DNA of 6,633 bases from Candidatus Poseidoniaceae archaeon (GTDB lineage: Archaea > Thermoplasmatota > Poseidoniia > Poseidoniales > Poseidoniaceae): positions 1 through 6,633 of the forward strand of contig DUKP01000144.1 in NCBI GenBank assembly GCA_013329295.1, in the 5' to 3' direction. The notes beneath the pieces are model-generated. The model had not been told where the DNA came from, searched no databases, and saw nothing but the letters and a program-made list of their open reading frames with translations. Position 1 is the first letter of the stretch; the number at the start of each line of letters is the position of its first letter. Below, piece after piece: positions 1 to 5,805 of the stretch. A program made the translations under genes and the position numbers.

Positions 1-1
1 A

Positions 2-1354
2 TTTGGTATTTTACGATTTGAAGTAGTTTCAGAAGATAGCGGATTTTTAAACGCAAAATTATTTTTAACACTATCAGCATTTATTGCTCTTCTTGCATTC
101 GTAGGTAATGCATTTAATCAAGGATTAATGATTCCTATACCAATACTTAGCGCTCTAGCCGTTATGATGTTGTTATTTGTTCCAACAGCATTTAGTCAAA
201 ACAACCTTGGTGCCGATGCTGCAATTTACGAAAATACAAGAATACCCAATGCAGAACTCTATGATGAGAATGGTGAGTCTTTCTCTATTACTGATTTATT
301 CGATGGAAAAGATGCACTGATAATCGGTGTTGGATTGCCTGCTTCAGAAAATCTAATTGAGCAATCTAATCAGTTTAATGAAACATTAGATCGATATGGA
401 GATGACGTCGCCGTTATTCATGTCTTGTCGGGATTAGAACCAATGGCATCAGACATTACACAAATGCGACAACAACTCAATACATCATGGCCGATATTGA
501 TTGACAAAGATGAACAATTTGCTTCTACATTACCGGATGGAGTCTCAGATTCTGTAGTTATTGTTGACAAGGCAATGCATGTAACATATTCCAAAACACC
601 CGTAGCTTATGCAGATGATATAATTGAAGCAATAGATGAAATCCCGGCAGGAGGCTCACAAAACCTTGGTGCTTACTTTGCTATGCTGATTGGACCCGGA
701 TTATTCCTCTTCTTCATCGCACTACCAAGAGAGGGTTGGACTCCGCCAGATGAACCAGTTCCACCTGGTTCATTGTGGGCTTCTATCATAGGGGCTGGAG
801 CGGCTGGAATTCTACTTGTCAATTTACCAACATTGATTGCCACATTATTACCCATTGGTTCAGGTCTACTTTTCTATCTAGATATCGTAATGATGCTATG
901 GTTTGTGGAAATGGCGTTCTTTACCGCCAAGAATGGCAAACCATTCGAAGCAGCGGTTTTAGCCAAGCTAATTCATGGACTATATCCTAAGCATTTCCAA
1001 GACTGGCGACCATTGGAAGATATGGAAAGAGATTTACTGATTGGTATATGGTTCGGTTGGTTCGGCCTACTAGCCTTCCCTGCATTATTCCCGCAGGCTG
1101 TTGGAGCTGCTTTCCTAAGTGGCTTTGGTGGAATAATTAGATCTGTGATTTCACTTGTTCTGATTCTTGTTTTGGGCGGGTTAGCGGTACTATCTCTTAG
1201 GTTGATTGCCGCCGTTGGAGGGCCTATCTCTCGATTGTTTGGTAGGTTTGGGGCCGAGTCATTCACTCAATTTGTTGGATGGTTAATTCTACCATTAGCA
1301 ATTTGGGTAACAATTAATTCTGTCCTCGCAAGCATAAATGCTGGACTGTTGTAG
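2..1354 (+). CDS. Membrane protein with a cysteine-free thioredoxin-like domain, 5' end outside window
   Basis: I do not recognise a named family. The frame is open without a stop from the left edge, and the first 42 codons read as good membrane-protein sequence (a hydrophobic stretch near residues 20-37), so the true start is probably upstream; the other two plus frames stop within the first 33 bases. Numbering from position 2, a second hydrophobic segment lies at about 46-64, then a soluble region at about 67-217. That region has a thioredoxin/AhpC-like pattern: IPNAELYDENGE strand, DALIIGVG strand, a helix, AVIHVL strand, SWPILIDKD, SVVIVDKA. The place where a CxxC would follow the second strand reads LPASEN, and the whole visible protein has no cysteine, so thiol chemistry is unlikely. 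Six or so further membrane segments follow (about 225-450), with a hydrophilic loop near 310-346. If the protein instead starts at the ATG at 128, the first segment would resemble a signal peptide; only a weak AAGGA precedes that ATG. The domain assignment comes from motifs alone. Confidence 0.72.
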   Translation, partial: FGILRFEVVSEDSGFLNAKLFLTLSAFIALLAFVGNAFNQGLMIPIPILSALAVMMLLFVPTAFSQNNLGADAAIYENTRIPNAELYDENGESFSITDLFDGKDALIIGVGLPASENLIEQSNQFNETLDRYGDDVAVIHVLSGLEPMASDITQMRQQLNTSWPILIDKDEQFASTLPDGVSDSVVIVDKAMHVTYSKTPVAYADDIIEAIDEIPAGGSQNLGAYFAMLIGPGLFLFFIALPREGWTPPDEPVPPGSLWASIIGAGAAGILLVNLPTLIATLLPIGSGLLFYLDIVMMLWFVEMAFFTAKNGKPFEAAVLAKLIHGLYPKHFQDWRPLEDMERDLLIGIWFGWFGLLAFPALFPQAVGAAFLSGFGGIIRSVISLVLILVLGGLAVLSLRLIAAVGGPISRLFGRFGAESFTQFVGWLILPLAIWVTINSVLASINAGLL

Positions 1355-1359
1355 TGATG

Positions 1360-1375
1360 CAAAGGGTACCCTTTG
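1360..1375. terminator. Perfect 16-bp palindrome between convergent genes, possible bidirectional terminator
   Basis: CAAAGGGTACCCTTTG equals its own reverse complement. It occupies most of the 25-base gap between the stop of the upstream membrane-protein gene (plus) and the stop of the TIM gene (minus). As RNA from either strand it could form a six-base-pair stem with a four-base GUAC loop. No oligo-T run follows on either side, which argues against a classical intrinsic terminator and against the T-tract type usual in archaea. A processing site or a protein operator is possible. The palindrome is certain; the role is a guess from position. Confidence 0.4.
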
Positions 1376-1379
1376 ATTA

Positions 1380-2108
1380 TTACAAAGTAAGATCATCTAA
1401 AACTGCGTTAACATCAGATGCTTTGGTTACTCCACTGGCCAGTAATACTCCTTCAGCACCAAGCTCAATTGCCATTCTAACATCTGCACCATTCTTGACC
1501 CCTGCACCACACAATACTCGCACATTAGGATTGGTCGACTTGACTGCTGCAACGGTATCTGAGACGATTGCTGGATCGGCAGTTGTTACTGAAATATCAC
1601 CGCCAATTAATTCAGGTGGCTCAACGGCAATAAACGTCGGTCCAAGTTTAGCCAGCGCTATTGCCTCCTCAACATCTGCAGCACAAGCACAGATTGGGAA
1701 ATCTTCTGGTAGCATAGACATGAGTTTTTCAACATGCTCTAAGCTAACCTTGTGTTCTGCGTGGTTGATAATTGTACCAACTGCACCATGGTGCAACGCT
1801 AAGTCTGGTTCAAGCCATCCGGTATGACTTCCTTTGCCTACCGGATCAAGATGTTGAGACCAAACCTCAACATTTGTCACAGACTTAGAAATTGAAGATA
1901 AGTCAAGAGCAGAAGCAACTGCAATCATACGGAATTCTCTATCGGTAAATTTGTCCATTTCTTTGGCAAGAGATAATGCAGAATCTCCACTTGCGGTTTC
2001 GTAAGTTTTGAAATTGACAACAATTAGTGGCTTGTTCATGTTATTTGGCAAGCCAAGTTGCTTTTTGAGTTCTTCCACAAAAACATCACGAATTATTCGA
2101 TTGGCCAT
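1380..2108 (-). CDS. tpiA: Triosephosphate isomerase, archaeal type
   Basis: Interconverts dihydroxyacetone phosphate and glyceraldehyde 3-phosphate in glycolysis and gluconeogenesis; cytosolic. Numbered from the ATG at 2108 (242 aa), the substrate-binding Asn32 and Lys34 sit in NFKTY at 32-36. The catalytic His116 is in IINHAEH, and the catalytic Glu163 starts the archaeal loop signature EPPELIG. The phosphate-binding CGAGVKNG at 200-207 and the ELGAEGVLLASG strand-loop at 215-226 complete the barrel. The bacterial/eukaryotic form is about 250 aa with a different loop, so this is the compact archaeal class. Archaeal members usually begin at the equivalent of Met24 (position 2039), which would give 219 aa. 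The longer start overlaps the nucleotidyltransferase gene by 16 bases and adds a charged, helix-like stretch; neither ATG has a clear ribosome binding site. I keep the longer frame because it reads as coding and suits translational coupling, but the shorter one is a serious alternative. It is the last gene of the five-gene minus cluster. Confidence 0.93.
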   Translation of the reverse strand: MANRIIRDVFVEELKKQLGLPNNMNKPLIVVNFKTYETASGDSALSLAKEMDKFTDREFRMIAVASALDLSSISKSVTNVEVWSQHLDPVGKGSHTGWLEPDLALHHGAVGTIINHAEHKVSLEHVEKLMSMLPEDFPICACAADVEEAIALAKLGPTFIAVEPPELIGGDISVTTADPAIVSDTVAAVKSTNPNVRVLCGAGVKNGADVRMAIELGAEGVLLASGVTKASDVNAVLDDLTL

Positions 2109-3091
2109 GTACAGTTACTCAACTTTGTACCATTAGGTATTATTGAATTGTGAGCAACAATCACATTGTCTAAAATACAATTATCACCTATTTCACAATC
2201 TCTACCTATCAAACTACGAATTATCTTACAATCATTGTGAATTATTGAATTACTGAGTATAGTTGATTCAGAAACCGTTGAACTACCCAGTTTTACTTGT
2301 TTACCGATCATTGATTGATTGATTCTTTGATTTGCTGATAATTTTGACTCGCTTGCGAACCAAGAATTTGATACTGCATTACCATTAGTATATCTCGCTT
2401 CATCAATACACCTAGTAACTGCATTAATCCAAGACTCCTTAGTTCCAGCATCAATAAAGTAGCCATCAAATTGCATTCCATTTAGTTGTCTTGCTTCAGC
2501 CAACTTAGGAAACACATCACGTTCTAGTGAATGTTTACCCTTTGGCATATAATCAAAAATATCTTCCTCAAAAATGTATGATCCTGCGTTAATTAAATTT
2601 GAGAACACCTCTGCAGGCTTCGGCTTTTCTTTGAATTTGGTGATTTTATTTTCATCGTCAATCCCAACAATCCCGAATCGTGTTGGATCATCGACTTCCC
2701 AAAGTCCTAAACTACCGATTCCGCCATTTGATTTGTGTAGTGATAACAATTGTCCGACATCTAAAGAAGAGATAATATCACCATTGAAGCAGGCAAATGT
2801 TCCGCTAACAACATCTCGGCAATTACCAAGTGCTCCTCCGGTACCTAGTGGTTCTGTTTCATTAACGATTCTTACATCAAAGTCACAATCTATAGAATCG
2901 AAGTAAGACTTGATCATTTCTACCTTGTAACCACCTGCTACAACAACCTCATCAATCAAATCTGATGGTACAGTGTAGATAACCTGCTCTAACAAGGTTC
3001 TATCCAGCATTGGCAGCAAGGGTTTGGGTACTGAATTAGTCCACGGTCTAAGTCGTGAACCTACCCCGCCCGCTAGAACCACTACTTGCAT
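2093..3091 (-). CDS. Sugar-phosphate nucleotidyltransferase (NDP-sugar pyrophosphorylase, mannose-1-phosphate guanylyltransferase-like)
   Basis: Transfers a nucleotidyl group from an NTP to a sugar 1-phosphate, releasing pyrophosphate and making an NDP-sugar for glycan synthesis; cytosolic. The N-terminal Rossmann-like domain has the signature LAGGVGSRLRPWT at 6-18 with the PKPLLPM lysine (Lys23). It continues with the base-recognition segment EPLGTGGA at 80-87, the metal-binding NGD at 103-105, FKEKP at 153-157, NAGSYIF at 168-174, the SLERDVFP segment at 188-195 and IDAGT with Asp214. From about residue 250 to the end (332 aa) there are irregular hexapeptide-type repeats (IGKQVKLG, IGRDCEIGDNC, with recurring I/V every six residues), a left-handed beta-helix tail common in this family. 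The all-purpose fold does not fix the substrate: GDP-mannose, UDP-glucose or dTDP-glucose type products are all possible, with the mannose type my first guess. The 30-base gap to the small upstream gene and 16-base overlap with tpiA suggest shared transcription. No ribosome binding site precedes its ATG. Confidence 0.9.
   Translation of the reverse strand: MQVVVLAGGVGSRLRPWTNSVPKPLLPMLDRTLLEQVIYTVPSDLIDEVVVAGGYKVEMIKSYFDSIDCDFDVRIVNETEPLGTGGALGNCRDVVSGTFACFNGDIISSLDVGQLLSLHKSNGGIGSLGLWEVDDPTRFGIVGIDDENKITKFKEKPKPAEVFSNLINAGSYIFEEDIFDYMPKGKHSLERDVFPKLAEARQLNGMQFDGYFIDAGTKESWINAVTRCIDEARYTNGNAVSNSWFASESKLSANQRINQSMIGKQVKLGSSTVSESTILSNSIIHNDCKIIRSLIGRDCEIGDNCILDNVIVAHNSIIPNGTKLSNCTWPIE
2310..2324. 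repeat. Short ATTG tandem repeat inside the nucleotidyltransferase gene
   Basis: Fifteen bases read as 3.75 copies of ATTG. They lie in the coding region at the link between the catalytic domain and the beta-helix tail of the nucleotidyltransferase (around the INQS residues). A four-base slip would shift the frame and remove the tail. At this copy number the tract is probably chance in AT-rich DNA; I list it only because it is the one visible simple repeat. Confidence 0.35.
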
Positions 3092-3121
3092 TGGATGGCG
3101 GTTCGCGGTAGAGTCTTTGAA

Positions 3122-3244
3122 TCAATCCGTTGATTTATCAGTCTTTGAGTCATTCTTTTCATCCGGTTCAGGAACTGAGTAGTCTATGCCACAACTTCGG
3201 CAAACCTGATTGTCATCCCAATCACATTGCCTCTTACAACTCAT
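3122..3244 (-). CDS. Small four-cysteine protein (40 aa), putative zinc-binding
   Basis: A 40-residue frame starts at an ATG four bases after the stop of the thioredoxin-family gene and ends 30 bases before the nucleotidyltransferase start. It fills a gap that would otherwise be the only non-coding stretch of note in the cluster. The N-terminal half has Cys3, Cys7, Cys15 and Cys18 in the spacing C-x3-C-x7-C-x2-C, ending CRSCGI, which looks like a structural zinc site. The pattern recalls the small DUF1289-type proteins (C-x3-C-x8-C-x2-C with CRGC), though the match is only by motif. The C-terminal half (about 24-40) is acidic, lysine-rich and low in complexity, likely disordered. A GGAAGG about ten bases before the ATG could help initiation, and coupling to the upstream stop is likely. 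Function is unknown; a partner or substrate of the neighbouring redox protein is speculation. Confidence 0.68.
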   Translation of the reverse strand: MSCKRQCDWDDNQVCRSCGIDYSVPEPDEKNDSKTDKSTD

Positions 3245-3248
3245 AAAA

Positions 3249-3791
3249 TCAAGCCTTCCACTTAACCGAGCATCCAATTGATTCTGTTTCTAAGATATCT
3301 GGTGACCGGCCATCTAGCATGGCAACTATTGCGTCGTTTAACTCGCTAGTTGATACTTGATTTGGATCTCTTGGCGAATCATCCATTCTGCCGCGATAAA
3401 CAAGTGTATTATCGCTATCGAATAAGAAAAATTCTGGAGTCCTTTTGGCTCCATATGCATGAGCTATTTCTTGTGATTCATCATACAAATATGGATATGG
3501 CATTCCATTTCCAGCTCTTTTTACCATATGTTCGAATGAATCATTTGCGTATACTGAGGCATCATTTGAGTTTATTCCAACAAACCCAATCTGATTGGAT
3601 TTACAGTATTCTGACATCCTGTTCATTCTTTCTACGCTTGCAACCACATATGGACAATGGTTGCATTCAAAGACTAATACTAGACCATTTTTCTTCACAG
3701 ATTGTTCTAGAGTGAGTGACTGTCCACCGATTTCTTCATTTGCATTTTTCAAAGAATATTCAATTGCCTTATCTCCAATATTGAGTGTCAT
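3249..3791 (-). CDS. Thioredoxin-family protein (AhpC/TSA-like, CNHC active site)
   Basis: A 180-residue soluble thiol protein of the redoxin class, probably a cytosolic thiol-disulfide reductase or peroxiredoxin-like enzyme. The active-site segment VFECNHCPYV at 40-49 gives Cys43 and Cys46 in a C-x2-C arrangement followed by Pro47. The cis-proline loop is RTPEFFLF with Pro119 at 117-124. The C-terminal end carries a further cysteine in IGCSVKW (Cys174), a tail shared by this subfamily of roughly 180-190 aa proteins, and Cys63 is an additional thiol. There is no signal peptide or membrane segment. The length matches the family, so the ATG at 3791 is reasonable, although no Shine-Dalgarno sequence precedes it. 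The next gene downstream, a four-cysteine mini-protein, starts four bases after the stop, so the two are probably made together. The physiological reductant and substrate cannot be read from the sequence. Confidence 0.88.
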   Translation of the reverse strand: MTLNIGDKAIEYSLKNANEEIGGQSLTLEQSVKKNGLVLVFECNHCPYVVASVERMNRMSEYCKSNQIGFVGINSNDASVYANDSFEHMVKRAGNGMPYPYLYDESQEIAHAYGAKRTPEFFLFDSDNTLVYRGRMDDSPRDPNQVSTSELNDAIVAMLDGRSPDILETESIGCSVKWKA

Positions 3792-3830
3792 GATTATGTG
3801 TCAAGGTTCTTGATTAAAGAATCTTGTATT

Positions 3831-4505
3831 CTATATTGGACCAACATTTAGTCCAATAAACAAGACTATGCTGGAAAAAATCACAATCAAAACGTTGTCA
3901 TCTATGGGTCCGAATTCATATCTCTCGACAAAAGATGCGACTAAACCTGATATCAAACCCCATAGTGGTATTTGAGGTTCAGCCATCGCACCGATAAAGT
4001 ACCCCAAAGGAAGACATAATGCCGCCATACCTACATTACCCCATGCACTTTTTGTCCGCCTCTTGAACATCTTGTTACGAATAATTCCTGTAACGCCGTC
4101 ACCAAATGCCATAAACAATGATGGAAGAATTGCTAACCAAGGCTGATTACTATATTCCCAAATAACGTATACTGAAATTCCAAGCATCAAAGCAAATGTT
4201 GCATCATTCATGTTCTGCTCAGTTTGCATCCACCATAATCTTCTATCCGTTACATGGGTTGCAGCAAGTCCTATGCTACCAAGAACTCCACCAATTAATA
4301 CCCAAATTGGATTATCAAAAACAATTGGTGAAGCGATAATTGGTACACCTCCAGCAAGCATATGAGCTACTTTTCGGTTGTAATATACTGCAACCATATG
4401 TTCTGATCCTTGCTTTCTCAAATAATGATAAAAAGGTTTGATAGCAAAGACAACTACAATTGCCCAAAGACCAAGAATACCAAACCAAATGACGTCCTCA
4501 GCCAT
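3831..4505 (-). CDS. Dolichol/phytol kinase-like integral membrane protein (SEC59 family)
   Basis: A 224-residue protein with about eight membrane segments (roughly 5-25, 47-63, 67-82, 102-118, 122-134, 157-175, 179-194 and 204-220). It belongs by motif to the CTP-dependent polyprenol kinase / phosphatidate cytidylyltransferase-like superfamily. The signatures are in order: [11 protein letters not shown] at 43-53 (the family's RKxxH), [12 protein letters not shown] at 133-144 (GDG), TKSAWGN at 151-157 (the KSxxG element) and an acidic end motif with Glu194 and DDN at 202-204. Such enzymes phosphorylate an isoprenoid alcohol such as dolichol, phytol or geranylgeraniol. In an archaeon the product could supply lipid carriers for glycan assembly or recycle prenyl alcohols for lipids. 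It is the first gene of the minus-strand cluster, 39 bases ahead of the thioredoxin-family gene, and divergent from sucC. The ATG is preceded by no ribosome binding site, as expected for leaderless or short-leader archaeal transcripts. The exact alcohol is not determinable here. Confidence 0.82.
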   Translation of the reverse strand: MAEDVIWFGILGLWAIVVVFAIKPFYHYLRKQGSEHMVAVYYNRKVAHMLAGGVPIIASPIVFDNPIWVLIGGVLGSIGLAATHVTDRRLWWMQTEQNMNDATFALMLGISVYVIWEYSNQPWLAILPSLFMAFGDGVTGIIRNKMFKRRTKSAWGNVGMAALCLPLGYFIGAMAEPQIPLWGLISGLVASFVERYEFGPIDDNVLIVIFSSIVLFIGLNVGPI

Positions 4506-4528
4506 AAATTAGGCTATGTTTGCCGGTG

Positions 4529-4541
4529 TTTAGAATTTAAG
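4529..4541. promoter_or_regulatory. AT-rich box in the divergent region, possible shared TATA element
   Basis: The 90-base gap between the kinase-like gene (minus) and sucC (plus) contains one compact AT block, TTTAGAATTTAA. Read on the minus strand as TTAAATTCTAAA it lies about 25-35 bases before the kinase ATG, the distance of an archaeal TATA box for an almost leaderless transcript. Read on the plus strand it would place a sucC start site near 4560-4565, leaving a leader of about 30 bases that includes the GGAG sequence. No clear BRE is visible, and TTTATTT at 4570-4576 is a rival for a leaderless sucC transcript. Confidence 0.3.
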
Positions 4542-4585
4542 GTTCAATCAAAGTATTCAAAGACGGCCTTTATTTGGAAAGGTTT

Positions 4586-4593
4586 GGAGAAGG
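4586..4593 (+). promoter_or_regulatory. Ribosome binding site of sucC
   Basis: GGAGAAGG ends two bases before the ATG at 4596, with its GGAG core six bases from the ATG. It helps fix the start, because the same frame stays open upstream to an ATG at 4410 inside the antisense kinase gene, where the translation no longer resembles SucC. Confidence 0.6.
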
Positions 4594-4595
4594 TT

Positions 4596-5804
4596 ATGAA
4601 TATCCACGAATATCAAGGCAAAGAATTACTTAGAGCAAGTGGCGTTCCAGTACTAGATGGTGTGCACTGCAAAACTGTAGATGATGCATTAGCAGCTTAT
4701 GATAAATTAAATTCTAAAGTTGTCGCAGTAAAATCTCAAATTCACGCAGGTGGCAGAGGCAAAGGTAGTCTCTACTCCCCAAATAGTGGGGAACTAGTTA
4801 TGGAAGGTGGAGTCAAAATAGCATTTTCAAGAGATGAAGTCAAGACATATGCTGAAAATATTCTTGGCAATATATTGGTAACCATTCAAACAGGTGAGGA
4901 AGGCAAGTTAGTTCGAAATCTATACATTGAATCTGGATGTGATATTGCTCACGAATATTATCTTGCTTTGCTGGTTGATAGAGAAAACAAATCTGTTATG
5001 ATTATGGCTTCAACTGAAGGTGGAATGGATATTGAAGAAGTTGCCCACAACACTCCAGAGTTGATTCATAAAATTTCTATAGATCCTAACTCTGGTCTTA
5101 TGGGTTTTCAGAATAGAGATTTGGGCATGGCTCTTGGACTAAGTGGTAAAGCGCTAAAATCATTCATGAAAATGTTGGCAAAAATGTACACTATGTTCGT
5201 ATCTAATGATTGTACAATGGTCGAAATTAACCCTTTAGTAAAAACTGGAGATGATGAAATAGTCGCTCTTGATTCGAAGGTTTCTTTTGACGAGAACGCA
5301 GAATTTAGACACAAAGATTGGGACGATATGCGTGATTTGAGTGAAGAAGAAGAAGTAGAAATTAGGGCTAAAGAATCTGGGCTATCATATGTTAAACTCG
5401 ATGGCAATATTGGTTGTTTGGTAAATGGTGCTGGACTGGCTATGGCAACAATGGATGTAATCAAATTGTATGGCGGTGAGCCTGCAAACTTCTTAGATGT
5501 TGGAGGGGGTGCTAATGAGGAACAGGTAAAGACAGCTTTCTCAATAATTTTAGAAGACCCCAATGTAAAAGGTATTCTTGTCAATATTTTCGGCGGAATT
5601 ATGCGTTGTGATATTATTGCTAGAGGAGTTATCGCAGCAACTGAAGCGCTTTCCTTAGATGTTCCTTTGGTAGTTAGATTAGCAGGAACAAATGTCGATG
5701 AAGGTAAAGCGATTTTGGCTGAGTCAACATTGAATATCCATCCTGCAGATGATCTAGCTGAAGGTGCACAAAAAATTGTGGCACTAATTGGAGGAGGTGT
5801 TTGA
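4596..5804 (+). CDS. sucC: Succinyl-CoA ligase, beta subunit
   Basis: The nucleotide-binding subunit of succinyl-CoA synthetase, which interconverts succinyl-CoA and succinate with ADP or GDP phosphorylation in the citric acid cycle; cytosolic, paired with SucD. The 402-residue product opens with the family start [12 protein letters not shown]. The ATP-grasp domain shows [11 protein letters not shown] at 46-56 (nucleotide phosphate loop), [14 protein letters not shown], and the magnesium ligands Asn212 (EINPLV) and Asp226 (ALDSK), spaced 14 apart as in E. coli. The C-terminal CoA-ligase domain has [41 protein letters not shown] and VVRLAGTN. It is about 14 residues longer than E. coli SucC (388 aa), mostly from an insert just after GGRGK (roughly 57-70), a variant seen in other bacterial-type SucC lineages. 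The start at 4596 is chosen from this N-terminus and the GGAG ahead of it. ADP versus GDP preference cannot be told. Confidence 0.97.
   Translation: MNIHEYQGKELLRASGVPVLDGVHCKTVDDALAAYDKLNSKVVAVKSQIHAGGRGKGSLYSPNSGELVMEGGVKIAFSRDEVKTYAENILGNILVTIQTGEEGKLVRNLYIESGCDIAHEYYLALLVDRENKSVMIMASTEGGMDIEEVAHNTPELIHKISIDPNSGLMGFQNRDLGMALGLSGKALKSFMKMLAKMYTMFVSNDCTMVEINPLVKTGDDEIVALDSKVSFDENAEFRHKDWDDMRDLSEEEEVEIRAKESGLSYVKLDGNIGCLVNGAGLAMATMDVIKLYGGEPANFLDVGGGANEEQVKTAFSIILEDPNVKGILVNIFGGIMRCDIIARGVIAATEALSLDVPLVVRLAGTNVDEGKAILAESTLNIHPADDLAEGAQKIVALIGGGV
5793..5799 (+). promoter_or_regulatory. Strong ribosome binding site of sucD
   Basis: GGAGGTG lies within the last codons of sucC, six bases before the TTG at 5806. 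It is the best Shine-Dalgarno match in the window and decides the non-ATG start of sucD. Confidence 0.8.
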
Positions 5805-5805
5805 A

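Noticed and set aside
1354..1827. Plus-strand frame of 157 codons antisense to the TIM gene
   Set aside because: It is rich in Ser, Thr, Ala and Pro, as expected from the reverse of a coding frame, has no recognisable motif, and the minus strand carries a complete TIM.
3350..3813. Two overlapping plus-strand frames opposite the thioredoxin-family gene
   Set aside because: Both are shadows of a gene with clear CNHC and cis-proline motifs; neither has a ribosome binding site or a recognisable product.
3801..3813. Inverted repeat TCAAG-GTT-CTTGA between the kinase and thioredoxin genes
   Set aside because: Five-base arms with a three-base loop are expected by chance in AT-rich DNA, and there is no T-run or conserved feature beside it.
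4410..4595. Upstream in-frame extension of sucC to an ATG at 4410
   Set aside because: The stretch overlaps the antisense kinase gene for most of its length, its translation has no similarity to SucC, and MNIHEYQ at 4596 with GGAG ahead of it is the family start.
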